A stretch of 64,000 bases of DNA from an uncultured Lachnospiraceae bacterium (GTDB lineage Bacteria; Bacillota; Clostridia; Lachnospirales; Lachnospiraceae), in assembly GCA_944383545.1 (NCBI GenBank), contig CALWPY010000001.1, forward strand, positions 105,980-169,979. Direction: 5' to 3'. Positions 53,055 through 62,468 of this stretch are shown piece by piece (position 1 is the stretch's first letter; each line of letters begins with the position of its first letter). The position numbers and the translations under genes are program-made. Below the pieces are notes generated by a model. That model did no database searches. It saw only the letters and a list, made by a program, of their open reading frames with translations, and was not told the DNA's origin.

Positions 53055-54862
53055 TGAAAGTAAAGGTTGCTCAGTATATAGCAGATTTTCTTGCGGAAAA
53101 CGGAATAAAGGATTGTTTTATGGTTACGGGTGGAGGCGCCATGCATCTGGATGATGCCCTGGGGCATAATGAAAACCTGCATTGTGTATTTAACCACCAT
53201 GAGCAGGCATGTGCCATTGCGGCAGAGGCTTATACAAGAATGACGGGAAAACTGGCAGCAGTATGTGTAACAAGCGGTCCGGGAGGTACAAATGCAATTA
53301 CCGGTGTCATGGGCGGATGGCTGGATTCTATTCCTATGTTTATTTTATCAGGTCAGGTAAAAAGAGAGACTACAATATGGTCCTGCCCTGAAATAGGCCT
53401 GCGTCAGCTTGGAGACCAGGAATTTGACATTGTTCATTCCGTAAAAAATATGACCAAGTATGCAGTTATGCTTACAGACCCAAATGAGGTGTCCTATCAT
53501 CTTGAAAAAGCATTATATATGGCAGAGACAGGAAGAGGAGGTCCTGTATGGATTGACGTTCCTCTGGATGTTCAGGGCGCAATGATTGAGACGGAAGATT
53601 TGATTCATTTTAATCCTGAAAAGGAAAAGATTGAAGAAATTCCTAAGGTTACACCTGAAACAGCAGGACTTATCCTTGAAAAAATAAAAGAAGCAAAAGC
53701 ACCTCTTATTCTTGCAGGAACGGGAATCAGACTGGGAAATGCAGAAGATGAATTTCTTAAATTAGTAAATAAGCTTCAGATTCCTGTGGTTACGGCATGG
53801 AATGCAAATGATACGGTAGCTTTTGACAATCCGTATTTTGCGGGTATGCCGGGAACTGTGGGGACCAGACCGGGAAATTTCGCCGTGCAGAATTGTGACC
53901 TTCTGCTTAGTCTGGGGTGCAGACTTAACATCCGTATGATTGGTTACAATCATTTTAATTTTGCAGAAAATGCTTATAAAATAGTAGTTGACATAGATAA
54001 GAAAGAGTTAAAAAAACCTACAATCTGTCCTGATATGCCGGTAAATGCAGATGTAAAGGATATTATTGGCGAGCTTTTAAATGCAGATTATGCTGTGCAG
54101 GAGAAACACAAGTCGTGGGTTAAGTGGTGCCGTGATTTGGTTTTCAGATTTCCTGCTGCACAGGACGATTATCATAAGCCCGAAGAAAGCTGCGCACCTG
54201 TCAATCCCTATATATTCATGGATAAATTGTTTGGACAGCTTGAGGAGGACGATAGAATTATATGCGGTAACGGAAGCGCCTGTGTAATTACATTTCAGGC
54301 GGCAAAGATTAAGCAGGGACAGCGCATGTTTACAAATTCAGGCTGTGCCGCAATGGGATATGGTTTCCCGGCGGCAGTAGGCGTTGCAGTGGCTGATAAC
54401 TCAAAAAGAACAATCTGCATAGACGGTGACGGAAGTTTTATGATGAATATTCAGGAGCTCGCTACTGTTTTCCATAATAAGTTAAATATTAAAATAATAC
54501 TTATAAATAATAACGGATATCATTCCATAAGGCAGACACAAAGTAATCTTTTTAAACCGCCATTTATCGGAATTGACGGGGACAGCGGCATAAGCTTTCC
54601 TGATTTTTCAAAGGTGGCAGATGCCTTTCATTTAAATTATTTCAGAATAGAAAATGAGAAAGACTGTGACGGTATGATAAAGAAGGTGCTTTTATCTGAC
54701 GGACCGTGTATTTGTGAGGTAATTGTAGATGAAAAGCAGAATTTTGCACCAAAGTCTTCATCTAAGGTTTTGCCTGACGGAAGAATAGTATCGCCTTCAT
54801 TAGAAGATATGGCGCCGTTTCTGCCACGTAAGGAATTTGATGATATTTATTATGAACAGTGA
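53054..54862 (+). CDS. ThDP-dependent enzyme, acetolactate-synthase-like
   Basis: 602-residue ThDP enzyme of the acetohydroxyacid-synthase superfamily. N-terminal pyrimidine-binding domain includes VTGGGAMHLDDAL and HHEQACAIAAEAY with the conserved activating Glu50; VTSGPGGTNAITG follows. The C-terminal domain carries the ThDP motif DGDGSFMMNIQELAT ... NNNGYHSI. Not the canonical IlvB of branched-chain synthesis: the N-terminus starts directly with YIADFLAENGIKD, and no small IlvN subunit is present. Coupled to aldolase and HAD genes. Confidence 0.9.
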   Translation: MKVKVAQYIADFLAENGIKDCFMVTGGGAMHLDDALGHNENLHCVFNHHEQACAIAAEAYTRMTGKLAAVCVTSGPGGTNAITGVMGGWLDSIPMFILSGQVKRETTIWSCPEIGLRQLGDQEFDIVHSVKNMTKYAVMLTDPNEVSYHLEKALYMAETGRGGPVWIDVPLDVQGAMIETEDLIHFNPEKEKIEEIPKVTPETAGLILEKIKEAKAPLILAGTGIRLGNAEDEFLKLVNKLQIPVVTAWNANDTVAFDNPYFAGMPGTVGTRPGNFAVQNCDLLLSLGCRLNIRMIGYNHFNFAENAYKIVVDIDKKELKKPTICPDMPVNADVKDIIGELLNADYAVQEKHKSWVKWCRDLVFRFPAAQDDYHKPEESCAPVNPYIFMDKLFGQLEEDDRIICGNGSACVITFQAAKIKQGQRMFTNSGCAAMGYGFPAAVGVAVADNSKRTICIDGDGSFMMNIQELATVFHNKLNIKIILINNNGYHSIRQTQSNLFKPPFIGIDGDSGISFPDFSKVADAFHLNYFRIENEKDCDGMIKKVLLSDGPCICEVIVDEKQNFAPKSSSKVLPDGRIVSPSLEDMAPFLPRKEFDDIYYEQ

Positions 54863-54873
54863 GAAAATAAATA

Positions 54874-56634
54874 TCAGGTAAGCTCCGCCATACCGTGATA
54901 AAGCTGATAATACTTTCCTTTTTGTGAAAGCAAATCTTCATGAGTTCCACGTTCTACTATGGTACCGTGTTCAAGGACAATGATAACATTGGCATTACGG
55001 ACAGTGGAGAGCCTGTGTGCTATTACAAAAACGGTCCTGCCTTCCATAAGGCGGTCCATACCTTTTTCAATTAAAGCTTCAGTTCTGGTATCTATAGAGC
55101 TGGTAGCCTCGTCTAAAATAAGTACGGGCGGATTGGCAACCGCAGCACGGGCGATGGCGATAAGCTGTCTCTGTCCCTGGCTGAGGTTAGCTCCGTCATG
55201 GGTGAGCATGGTATTATAGCCGTCAGGAAGTCTCTTTATGAAAGAATGGGCATTTGCAAGCTTTGCGGCAGCAATTACCTCTTCATTTGAAGCATCTGTT
55301 TTTCCAAAACGGATATTATCAGAAATAGTTCCCGTAAACAGATGAGTGTCCTGAAGTACTATGCCGAGAGAGCGTCTGAGAGACGCTTTTTTTATTTCCT
55401 TTACATTTATTCCGTCACATGTGATTGTGCCGGAGGATATATCATAAAAACGGTTTATAAGATTTGTAATGGTGGTCTTTCCTGCACCTGTGGAGCCTAC
55501 AAATGCAACCTTTTGACCCGGTTTTGCATATAGGCTTATGTCTTTAAGTATAAGATGGTCTTTATTATATCCAAAGCTTACATGTTCAAATCTTACATCT
55601 CCCTTGAGAGAATCTACTTCAATAGTTCCTTCATCAGTTTCAGGAAGTTCTTCCATTGCGCCGAATATTCTTTCAGCCCCCGCCATAGCGGCAAGTAAAA
55701 GATTTAACTGAATTGTAAACTGGTTTATAGGATGTGCCGCCTGTCTTACAAATACCAGATAACTTGCAAGCCCGCCTACATCCATAAGACCTCTTATGGC
55801 AAGTATGCCGCCTATGACTGCCGTTATTGCGTAATTTACATAAGATATGGTAACTACCATAGGAATGTTGGTACTGGCATAAGTCTGTGCCTTTATTCCT
55901 GCAAGGCGCAGCATGGTATTCTTTTTTCGGAAGCCTTCCATATTAGCCTCTTCATGATTGAAAACCTTGATTACTTTTTGACCGCTTATCATTTCCTCAA
56001 CATATCCGTCAAGCTCTCCCAGATACTTCTGCTGCTTTCCAAAATAGCGGCTGCTTTTTCGGCCTGAATATGCAATATAGATAAACATTACTGCATATCC
56101 GAGAAGTGTAATGATGGAAAGTCTCCAGTTTAAAACAAAAAGTATGACAAGCGTACCGACTATCTGTATGAAGCTTTGAATGACGACGGCAAAGCTGTTG
56201 TTTAAGGCTTCGGAAACGGTATCAATATCGTTTGTGAATAAACTCATGGTATCACCTGAGTTATGTGTGTCAAAATATTTTATCGGCAGTCCCTGAATTT
56301 TGGAAAACAGGTCACGTCTTATGTCAAATACAATTTTCTGTGCGGTTTTTACCATTGTCTGTGTGTATCCGAGAGCAGCAAGGGCTCCGGTTAAAAAGAT
56401 AATGGCAGTGATAAGAATTCCGAATGAAAGGCCCTCCATATCACCCTTAGCCACATATTTATTTATCACGGGTTTTATCATATAAGTACCGATAAGATTT
56501 GCAAGCGCACTTACGGCGACCAAAAATGCAACAAGTATCATGAGCAGTGAGTGCCTGCCCATATACTTAGAAAATGTATGTAAGGTCTTTCTGATGTTTT
56601 TTGGCCTTTTTTTATTACTTACTTTATTTGCCAT
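54874..56634 (-). CDS. ABC exporter half-transporter (catalytic ATPase)
   Basis: Half-transporter of 586 residues: six-helix membrane domain (about 1-330) and ATPase with Walker A VGSTGAGKTT, Walker B VLILDEATSSID with the catalytic Glu, and H-loop IAHRLSTV. Its signature is LSQGQRQ rather than LSGGQ. Adjacent to the gene at 56662, 27 bases upstream in transcription, so the two make a heterodimer (BmrCD/LmrCD-like). Substrate unknown; drugs or lipids are typical. Confidence 0.92.
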   Translation of the reverse strand: MANKVSNKKRPKNIRKTLHTFSKYMGRHSLLMILVAFLVAVSALANLIGTYMIKPVINKYVAKGDMEGLSFGILITAIIFLTGALAALGYTQTMVKTAQKIVFDIRRDLFSKIQGLPIKYFDTHNSGDTMSLFTNDIDTVSEALNNSFAVVIQSFIQIVGTLVILFVLNWRLSIITLLGYAVMFIYIAYSGRKSSRYFGKQQKYLGELDGYVEEMISGQKVIKVFNHEEANMEGFRKKNTMLRLAGIKAQTYASTNIPMVVTISYVNYAITAVIGGILAIRGLMDVGGLASYLVFVRQAAHPINQFTIQLNLLLAAMAGAERIFGAMEELPETDEGTIEVDSLKGDVRFEHVSFGYNKDHLILKDISLYAKPGQKVAFVGSTGAGKTTITNLINRFYDISSGTITCDGINVKEIKKASLRRSLGIVLQDTHLFTGTISDNIRFGKTDASNEEVIAAAKLANAHSFIKRLPDGYNTMLTHDGANLSQGQRQLIAIARAAVANPPVLILDEATSSIDTRTEALIEKGMDRLMEGRTVFVIAHRLSTVRNANVIIVLEHGTIVERGTHEDLLSQKGKYYQLYHGMAELT

Positions 56635-56661
56635 AATTTTAAACTCCGTATAATTTTTTGA

Positions 56662-58392
56662 TTATTCCTCTGCCTGCGCTGACTGTGTATAATAAAGCTC
56701 GCTGTATATTTCGTTTTTATCAAGTAACTCCTCATGGGTGCCGGCTGCGTTTATATGTCCGTCTTCAAGTATTATGATTTTGTCTGAGTCCATTATGCTG
56801 TTTATTCTTTGCGCAATTATGATTTTTGTCATATCAGGAAGTCTTTTTAAGCGTTCCCTGATTTTTCTGTCCGTAGCCATATCTACGGCACTTGTGGAAT
56901 CATCCAATATAAGTATTTGAGGTTTTTTAAGTATAGTTCTCGCTATGCAGAGTCTCTGTTTCTGTCCGCCTGAAATATTTACTCCTCCCTGTCCGAGCTC
57001 TGTATCCAGACCATTCGGAAGAGAATAAACAAATTCATCTGCACATGAAATTTTCAGCGCCTCGGCAAGTTCTGTTTCAGAGGCATTTTCATTTCCCCAC
57101 AATAAATTATCCCTTATCGTACCGGAAAAAAGTACGTTCTTTTGCAAAACGATTCCGACTGCATCCCTAAGAGCTGTGATGTCATAGTCTTTTACATTTG
57201 TTCCGCCCACAAAAACGGCTCCTTCAGTTGCATCATAGAGGCGTGGAATAAGCTGTACAAGACTGGATTTGGCGCTTCCTGTACCGCCAATAAGTCCTAT
57301 CGTAGAGCCTGCATCAATATTAAGAGTTATGTTTGAAAGAGCATATTCCTGTGCGGATTTTTTATATTTAAAGCTTACGTTTTTAAATTCTATACTGCCG
57401 TCAGGTATCTTTTTAACGGGATTTTCAGGAGAAGCAAGCTCTGTGTTTTCCTGCATTACTTCGCTTACTCTTTTAGCACTTGCAAGGCTTCTTGCCATTA
57501 GTAAAAAGGCATTGGAAATAAGCATAAGGGAATTCATGACCTGCATTACATAACTTAAAACTCCTGTAAGCTCACCTACTTTGAGTTCATCATTTATTAT
57601 CATACTGCCCCCGAGCCACATAATCATTACCGTTGAAGCATACATTGTAAGCTGAAAAGACGGAAGATTTAAAACCGTTACACCGAATGTTTTACGGGAT
57701 GTGCGGGCAGCTTCTGAATTTATGTCATTAAAAAGGTTTTCTCTGTAATCCTCACGTACAAATGCCTTTATTGCGCGTATGGCAGTCAGATTTTCCTGGA
57801 CAAAGGAATTAACCTTATCAATTATAGTCTGAAGCCTGTTATACATGGGAGCGGCTTTGCTTGAAATAAAGTATAAGAGAATTGCAAGTACCGGAATGCA
57901 CACAAAAAAGACAAGAGAAAGTTTAAAACTTAACCATGAGGCAAGTATAATTCCCCAAATCATCATTATCGGGCCTCTGACAACAGGACGAAAGCCGTTT
58001 GTTATTGCATTTTGAATAACATTTATATCGCTGGTCATACGGGTTATAAGGGACGAAGTACTAAAGTCATCCAGATTGGAAAAGGAATATTCCTGAATTT
58101 TTGCGTATTCGGCTTCCCGCAGTGAAAAAGCAAGTCCGTTTGATGCCTTTGCAATAAAAAAGGCATAAAGAAGTCCTGTAATCATTGCGATAACTGCACA
58201 TATACCCATCAGTATGCCACGGTTAATAATAAGTCCGATGTCTTTATTCATAACACCGTCATCAATTATCGCAGCCATTATTACGGGTATAACCATTTCT
58301 ATAAAAGACTCCACTACAACAAACAGGAAAGCAAGCTTAAAATAAAGTTTATTTTTCCCTGAAAATGAAAATATATATTTTAAATCAGACAA
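56662..58392 (-). CDS. ABC exporter half-transporter (degenerate ATPase)
   Basis: Half-transporter of 576 residues with a six-helix membrane domain. Its ATPase has Walker A GGTGSAKSS, signature ISGGQKQRLC, Walker B ILILDDSTSAVD where the catalytic Glu is Asp, and IAQRINSI where the H-loop His is Gln. These changes match the non-canonical site of heterodimeric exporters. Together with the partner's LSQGQ signature they locate one degenerate ATP site. A promoter-like TATAAT with extended TG is at 58437-58442 on the minus strand. Confidence 0.92.
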   Translation of the reverse strand: MSDLKYIFSFSGKNKLYFKLAFLFVVVESFIEMVIPVIMAAIIDDGVMNKDIGLIINRGILMGICAVIAMITGLLYAFFIAKASNGLAFSLREAEYAKIQEYSFSNLDDFSTSSLITRMTSDINVIQNAITNGFRPVVRGPIMMIWGIILASWLSFKLSLVFFVCIPVLAILLYFISSKAAPMYNRLQTIIDKVNSFVQENLTAIRAIKAFVREDYRENLFNDINSEAARTSRKTFGVTVLNLPSFQLTMYASTVMIMWLGGSMIINDELKVGELTGVLSYVMQVMNSLMLISNAFLLMARSLASAKRVSEVMQENTELASPENPVKKIPDGSIEFKNVSFKYKKSAQEYALSNITLNIDAGSTIGLIGGTGSAKSSLVQLIPRLYDATEGAVFVGGTNVKDYDITALRDAVGIVLQKNVLFSGTIRDNLLWGNENASETELAEALKISCADEFVYSLPNGLDTELGQGGVNISGGQKQRLCIARTILKKPQILILDDSTSAVDMATDRKIRERLKRLPDMTKIIIAQRINSIMDSDKIIILEDGHINAAGTHEELLDKNEIYSELYYTQSAQAEE

Positions 58393-58436
58393 AAGAAATC
58401 AATCCCTTCGATATTTTTTCTGCATGTATTGAAATA

Positions 58437-58442
58437 ATTATA
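58437..58442 (-). promoter_or_regulatory. Extended -10 candidate for the ABC exporter pair
   Basis: On the minus strand TGTTATAAT, with a weak TTTTAA -35, gives an mRNA start about 40 bases upstream of the 56662-58392 gene. Confidence 0.4.
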
Positions 58443-58578
58443 ACATAATTTTACATAAATTAAAAAAAGAAATATTAAGTTTTGTTGATTTGACATTTAA
58501 ATATAATATTGCTAGGTTGAAATAAGATATATGACGTGAGATTCCAGTTAACCATTTGAATTGGAGATATGGTATAAA

Positions 58579-60024
58579 ATGATTAAGATGAAAAAAAGGT
58601 ATATAAAAAGGATATTTATGATTTTAGGCATATATATATTGTTTCTTATTATAGCTATTATTATTCCCTTTATAAATTATAAAGAAGTAAAAAGGGAAAC
58701 AAAGGAAAACTTTTCTGTGGATGAGTATTATTCAGACAGTACAGGTATAGACAGGGCCATGCTTTTGGAAACCAATACAAGTGCATGGGAGGAAAGGCTC
58801 AGACTGCTCTCACAGGCTGAAGAACGCATTATTTTAAGTACGTTTGACATGAGGGACGGAGAAAGTACAAAAGATATACTTTCTGTCATTCTTAACAGGG
58901 CGGATAATGGTGTTAAGGTAAAAATTCTGGTTGACGGCGTAAGCGGTCTTATAAGAATGGAAAATAAAAAAATATTTTATGCCCTGTCCTCACACCCAAA
59001 CGTGGAAATAAAATTATATAACAGACTTAATATTTTGCAGCCGTGGAAAAGTCAGGGGCGTATGCATGACAAATATATTATAGTAGATAATTATGCCTAT
59101 ATTCTCGGAGGAAGGAATACTTTTGATTATTTTATAGGAGATTATAATGCAAAAAGCAAGAGCCATGACAGAGAAGTACTGATATATAATACTGCATATG
59201 AGGATAAGGAAAATAAAGAAAGCTCCCTTTATCAGGTAGAGGAATATTTTTACGGAGTATGGGAGCTCGAGGCATGTAAGTATTTTCATAATGAGGAAAA
59301 ATGGCAGAAGGATGAGGAGGTAATTGAAGCAAAGGAGCTTTTGTATGACAGATACGAAAAGCTTGTGGAAGAAAATCCCGAGCTGTTTAGCGGGTGTGAT
59401 TATTATGATATGACAGTAGAGACAAATACCGTCAATCTGATATCCAACCCCACGGGGATATACGGAAAAGAGCCTGTAGTTTTTTATAAGCTTTCCGAGC
59501 TTATGAAGGACGCAGATTATGAGGTAATAATACACATGCCTTATGCGGTATGTAATGATTATATGTATGAAACCCTTGCCGAAATAAGTGAAATAGTGCC
59601 GGAGACACATATGATGATTAACTCCGTTGAAAACGGAGATAATGTAATGGCATCAAGTGATTATCGAAAAAATAAAGGAAAACTTATAGATACAGGCATA
59701 CAGATTCTGGAATATGACGGCGGTAAGTCTTATCATGGAAAATCCATAGTTATAGATGATGATATTTCAATAATAGGCTCGTATAATCTGGACTTAAGAA
59801 GTACTTATGTAGATACGGAGCTCATGCTGGTTATTCAGAGCAGGGAGCTTAACAGTGAACTCAGGGAGGCAATGAGCGGATTTGAAGAAGACTGCCGAAC
59901 GGTGGTTGATGAAAAAAATTATATTACACCGGAACATATTGAAGTAGCAGAAGTATCATTTTTTAAAAAGGCAGTTTGGCTGATACTGGGAATAATATTT
60001 ATTCCGTTCAGAGTATTAATATAG
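58579..60024 (+). CDS. Membrane-anchored phospholipase D family protein (cardiolipin-synthase-like)
   Basis: Protein of 481 residues with an N-terminal membrane helix (about 10-35) and two PLD-type HKD motifs: MHDKYIIVDN...GGRN and YHGKSIVIDD...GSYN. Such proteins transfer phosphatidyl groups (cardiolipin synthase) or hydrolyse phosphodiesters. The spacing and extra internal region differ from classical Cls, so the substrate is not certain. ATG at 58579 is chosen with GGAG at 58563-58566; ATG at 58588 is an alternative. Confidence 0.85.
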   Translation: MIKMKKRYIKRIFMILGIYILFLIIAIIIPFINYKEVKRETKENFSVDEYYSDSTGIDRAMLLETNTSAWEERLRLLSQAEERIILSTFDMRDGESTKDILSVILNRADNGVKVKILVDGVSGLIRMENKKIFYALSSHPNVEIKLYNRLNILQPWKSQGRMHDKYIIVDNYAYILGGRNTFDYFIGDYNAKSKSHDREVLIYNTAYEDKENKESSLYQVEEYFYGVWELEACKYFHNEEKWQKDEEVIEAKELLYDRYEKLVEENPELFSGCDYYDMTVETNTVNLISNPTGIYGKEPVVFYKLSELMKDADYEVIIHMPYAVCNDYMYETLAEISEIVPETHMMINSVENGDNVMASSDYRKNKGKLIDTGIQILEYDGGKSYHGKSIVIDDDISIIGSYNLDLRSTYVDTELMLVIQSRELNSELREAMSGFEEDCRTVVDEKNYITPEHIEVAEVSFFKKAVWLILGIIFIPFRVLI

Positions 60025-60055
60025 ATAAAATTTTTACCGTGAATTTTATTTTTTT
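60025..60055 (+). terminator. Weak AT-rich terminator after the phospholipase D gene
   Basis: ATAAAATT (60025-60032) pairs with AATTTTAT (60042-60049), followed by T7. The stem is only eight A-T-rich pairs. Confidence 0.45.
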
Positions 60056-60139
60056 ATAGTGAATTAAATAACAATTTACTGACATATAATATGTCAGAGG
60101 AACAGAGCCTTTGTATAATTATATGAAAGGATGGTTATT

Positions 60140-60433
60140 ATGAAGCAGGAAGAAGAGAAGAATTGCATTCCGAAAAAAAATAAAAAAGGTGCGGTAACGT
60201 CATTTATACTCATGCTTTCGGCAGCGGTAAGTGAGTACATGCTTATAAGCAGTATGATGAGAAAACATGACGGGGAAGTATTTGCTGATGATTATATGCA
60301 GGCTGTAAACGGGGCATCAGGAGATATGGGGATAGTTACGGAGCCCGTTATGTATCTGGCGATTCTGGTTGTTGCAGTATTTATTATAATATTACTTTCC
60401 GCAAATGCTTCGCGGAAAAAAGATTCTTTATGA
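60140..60433 (+). CDS. Small membrane protein of unknown function
   Basis: Protein of 97 residues. The ATG at 60140 is preferred over 60131 because GAAAGG at 60125-60130 then lies nine bases upstream. Two hydrophobic segments, one near residues 20-37 (SFILMLSAAVSEYML) and one near 70-88 (PVMYLAILVVAVFIIIL), flank an acidic external loop. Both ends are basic, so they should lie inside. No known family recognised. Next gene is an HTH regulator 64 bases later. Confidence 0.6.
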   Translation: MKQEEEKNCIPKKNKKGAVTSFILMLSAAVSEYMLISSMMRKHDGEVFADDYMQAVNGASGDMGIVTEPVMYLAILVVAVFIIILLSANASRKKDSL

Positions 60434-60444
60434 TTGAAAGCACT

Positions 60445-60475
60445 TCCGATATGATGTAAAATTATATATATCGGA
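60445..60475. promoter_or_regulatory. Inverted repeat TCCGATAT...ATATCGGA, operator candidate
   Basis: TCCGATAT (60445-60452) and ATATCGGA (60468-60475) are exact inverse arms separated by 15 bases, immediately upstream of the HTH gene start region. It may be an autoregulatory operator. Confidence 0.4.
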
Positions 60476-60497
60476 TTCGCTTAAGGGGGGATATTGT

Positions 60498-60818
60498 ATG
60501 TATCCGATGATTGACATTGAAAAAACGGGACAGAATATAAAAAATTTATGTGAGATGAAGGGAATCAGTGTTTCTGATGTTCAGGAATTTTTGGGGCTTT
60601 CCTGTAATAATGCCATATACAGGTGGTTTAATGGAACAAGCCTGCCTTCTCTGGACCATCTGTATGCCCTTCAGGAGCTTTTGGGAATTGGTATTGACAG
60701 GATTCTTATAGGCAGTTTCCGCAAGACAGGGCGTTTGTTTTATGAAGTTACGCCGTGTGGACTCAATTTAAAAAGACTTTTTGAAACACATAAATATTTT
60801 ATGAAAGCATACTTGTAA
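60498..60818 (+). CDS. XRE-type helix-turn-helix regulator
   Basis: Regulator of 106 residues: HTH in about residues 8-60 (TGQNIKNLCEMKGIS, VQEFLGLSCNNAIYRWFNG, LPSLDHLYALQELL). The tail is basic and aromatic. Ribosome site AAGGGGGG. It probably represses its own promoter via the inverted repeat just upstream; that is inference. The next gene, a flavin reductase-rubredoxin, lies 27 bases later. Confidence 0.85.
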   Translation: MYPMIDIEKTGQNIKNLCEMKGISVSDVQEFLGLSCNNAIYRWFNGTSLPSLDHLYALQELLGIGIDRILIGSFRKTGRLFYEVTPCGLNLKRLFETHKYFMKAYL

Positions 60819-60845
60819 ATTATTAAGAAGCCGGAGGATGTAAAA

Positions 60846-61529
60846 ATGGGTGAAATGGACAGAAAAGCATATAATAATATAAGTTACGGGTTATACATGT
60901 TAAGCACAAGACTTAATGACCGCACAAACGGATGTATAGTAAATACTGTTGAACAGGTGACATCCACACCAGGAAGGATAGCCGTGGCAGTAAATAAGGA
61001 CAACCTTACAAACAAAATGATTGCGGAATCAGGGGTTTTCTGTGTGTCAATACTTACGAAAGACACGCCGTTTTCCGTATTTCAACATTTCGGATTTCAG
61101 AGCGGAAGAGATGTAAATAAATTTGATAATATTGATTACTGGCTGGACGGACAGTCCCTCCCTTATCTTGTAAACAACACCAATGCATATATTTCATGCA
61201 AGGTTTATCTTCAGATTAATCTGGACACACATACTCTTTTTATAGGAGATGTAGTGGAGATGAAACGCATAAATAATAAGCCTTCAGTTACTTACAGTGA
61301 TTATTTTTCTTATATAAAGCCTCAGGCAAACCTTTTTGACGGCTCTGCGGTTGAACAGGACGCAGGAGATAATAAAGAATCTGCGGACAAACAGGCAGGA
61401 GAAGGTAAACCAAAACACGCATGGCGCTGTACAATTTGTGACTATATATATGAGGGAGACGAGCTCCCGGAGGATTTTAAATGTCCTACATGTAAGCATG
61501 GAATAGAGGATTTTGAACAACTGTATTAG
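60846..61529 (+). CDS. Flavin reductase fused to rubredoxin (high-molecular-weight rubredoxin)
   Basis: Redox protein of 227 residues. Residues about 5-160 form a flavin reductase-like FMN-binding domain (TSTPGRIAVAVNKDNLT, GVFCVSIL, FIGDVVEMKRIN). A hydrophilic linker (165-188) leads to a rubredoxin with iron ligands Cys195, Cys198, Cys213 and Cys216 (WRCTICDYIYEGDEL, FKCPTC). This architecture equals the high-molecular-weight rubredoxin of acetogens, which passes electrons to oxygen- or peroxide-reducing flavoproteins. The HTH upstream may control it. GGAGG precedes the ATG. Confidence 0.93.
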   Translation: MGEMDRKAYNNISYGLYMLSTRLNDRTNGCIVNTVEQVTSTPGRIAVAVNKDNLTNKMIAESGVFCVSILTKDTPFSVFQHFGFQSGRDVNKFDNIDYWLDGQSLPYLVNNTNAYISCKVYLQINLDTHTLFIGDVVEMKRINNKPSVTYSDYFSYIKPQANLFDGSAVEQDAGDNKESADKQAGEGKPKHAWRCTICDYIYEGDELPEDFKCPTCKHGIEDFEQLY

Positions 61530-61544
61530 GAAGGGAACATACTA

Positions 61545-62351
61545 ATGATGCTTGATTTGCTTTTACTGCTTTTCCTTTTTGCAATGGGAAGCATTATAGG
61601 ATGGGTGATAGAGTTATTTTTCAGGAGATTTTGTTCTCCGTCAGGTAAAAAATATAAAAAGTGGGTAAATCCGGGTTTCCTCACAGGACCATACCTGCCG
61701 CTTTACGGTTTTGGACTTTGCACCTTATATCTTTTGTCAGGAATAGAGATTCCGGGGCTTGATGGACATCCCATATTAAAAAAGCTGGTTTTGTTTGTGG
61801 TTATGGGACTTGCCATGACATTAATTGAATATATAACAGGCCTAATATTCATAAAAGGAATGAATATTAAATTATGGGATTATTCAAATAATTGGGGAAA
61901 CATTCAGGGAATCATATGTCCGCTCTTTTCATTTTTCTGGGCGGTGCTTGGTGCGGTATATTATAATTTCATAAATCCGTATATACTGGATGCGATAAGC
62001 TGGCTTTTGAAAAATCTGGTATTCTCATTTTTTATAGGATTTTTCTATGGAATATTTGTCATAGACCTCTGTTACTCATTTAATATCATGGTGAGACTGA
62101 GAAAGTTTGCGCAGGAAAAGGAGATAATAGTACGGCTTGAAGCCTTAAAGGACCAGTTTGTACTTGCAAGGGAAGAAAGAAAGGAAAAGAGACGTTTCAT
62201 GCTTGCGATGTATACGTCAAAGCCTTTCAGGGAAACCATGGATGACCTGTTCGAGAAATTTACTGAAAATATGACGGAAAAATATAATGATGCTAAAAAA
62301 GCGATTTCCGAAAAGAGCTATATGGAATATAAAAAGAAGAAAAAGAAATAA
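61545..62351 (+). CDS. Putative ABC-transporter type IV family membrane protein (CmpB-like)
   Basis: Integral membrane protein of 268 residues with five to six hydrophobic segments: LLLLLFLFAMGSIIGWVI at the start, a VNPGFLTGPYLPLYGFG motif, TLIEYITGLIFIK, LWDYSNNWGNIQG and two late helices, then a 90-residue charged coiled tail ending in a Lys stretch. The NPGFLTGP and WDYS motifs mark the PF06541-like family. The transport role is not demonstrated. A strong terminator follows. Confidence 0.83.
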   Translation: MMLDLLLLLFLFAMGSIIGWVIELFFRRFCSPSGKKYKKWVNPGFLTGPYLPLYGFGLCTLYLLSGIEIPGLDGHPILKKLVLFVVMGLAMTLIEYITGLIFIKGMNIKLWDYSNNWGNIQGIICPLFSFFWAVLGAVYYNFINPYILDAISWLLKNLVFSFFIGFFYGIFVIDLCYSFNIMVRLRKFAQEKEIIVRLEALKDQFVLAREERKEKRRFMLAMYTSKPFRETMDDLFEKFTENMTEKYNDAKKAISEKSYMEYKKKKKK

Positions 62352-62371
62352 ATAAATGGCATTTAAAAATA

Positions 62372-62426
62372 AAGTCGGGATTTTACATATATTTTATATT
62401 TGTAAAATCCCGACTTGTTTTATTTT
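62372..62426 (+). terminator. Intrinsic terminator before the pst operon
   Basis: AAGTCGGGATTTTACA (62372-62387) pairs with its exact complement at 62401-62416 (16 bp) over an AT loop, then GTTTTATTTT. Confidence 0.95.
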
Positions 62427-62468
62427 ATGAGATTTTGGGAAAAATATATTTGTAAACAGGCACCTGAT

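Noticed and set aside
59014-59610. 198-codon minus-strand frame inside the phospholipase D gene
   Set aside because: Antisense to a gene with two HKD motifs; composition rich in Ile, Tyr and Leu as expected for the complement of AT-rich coding sequence.
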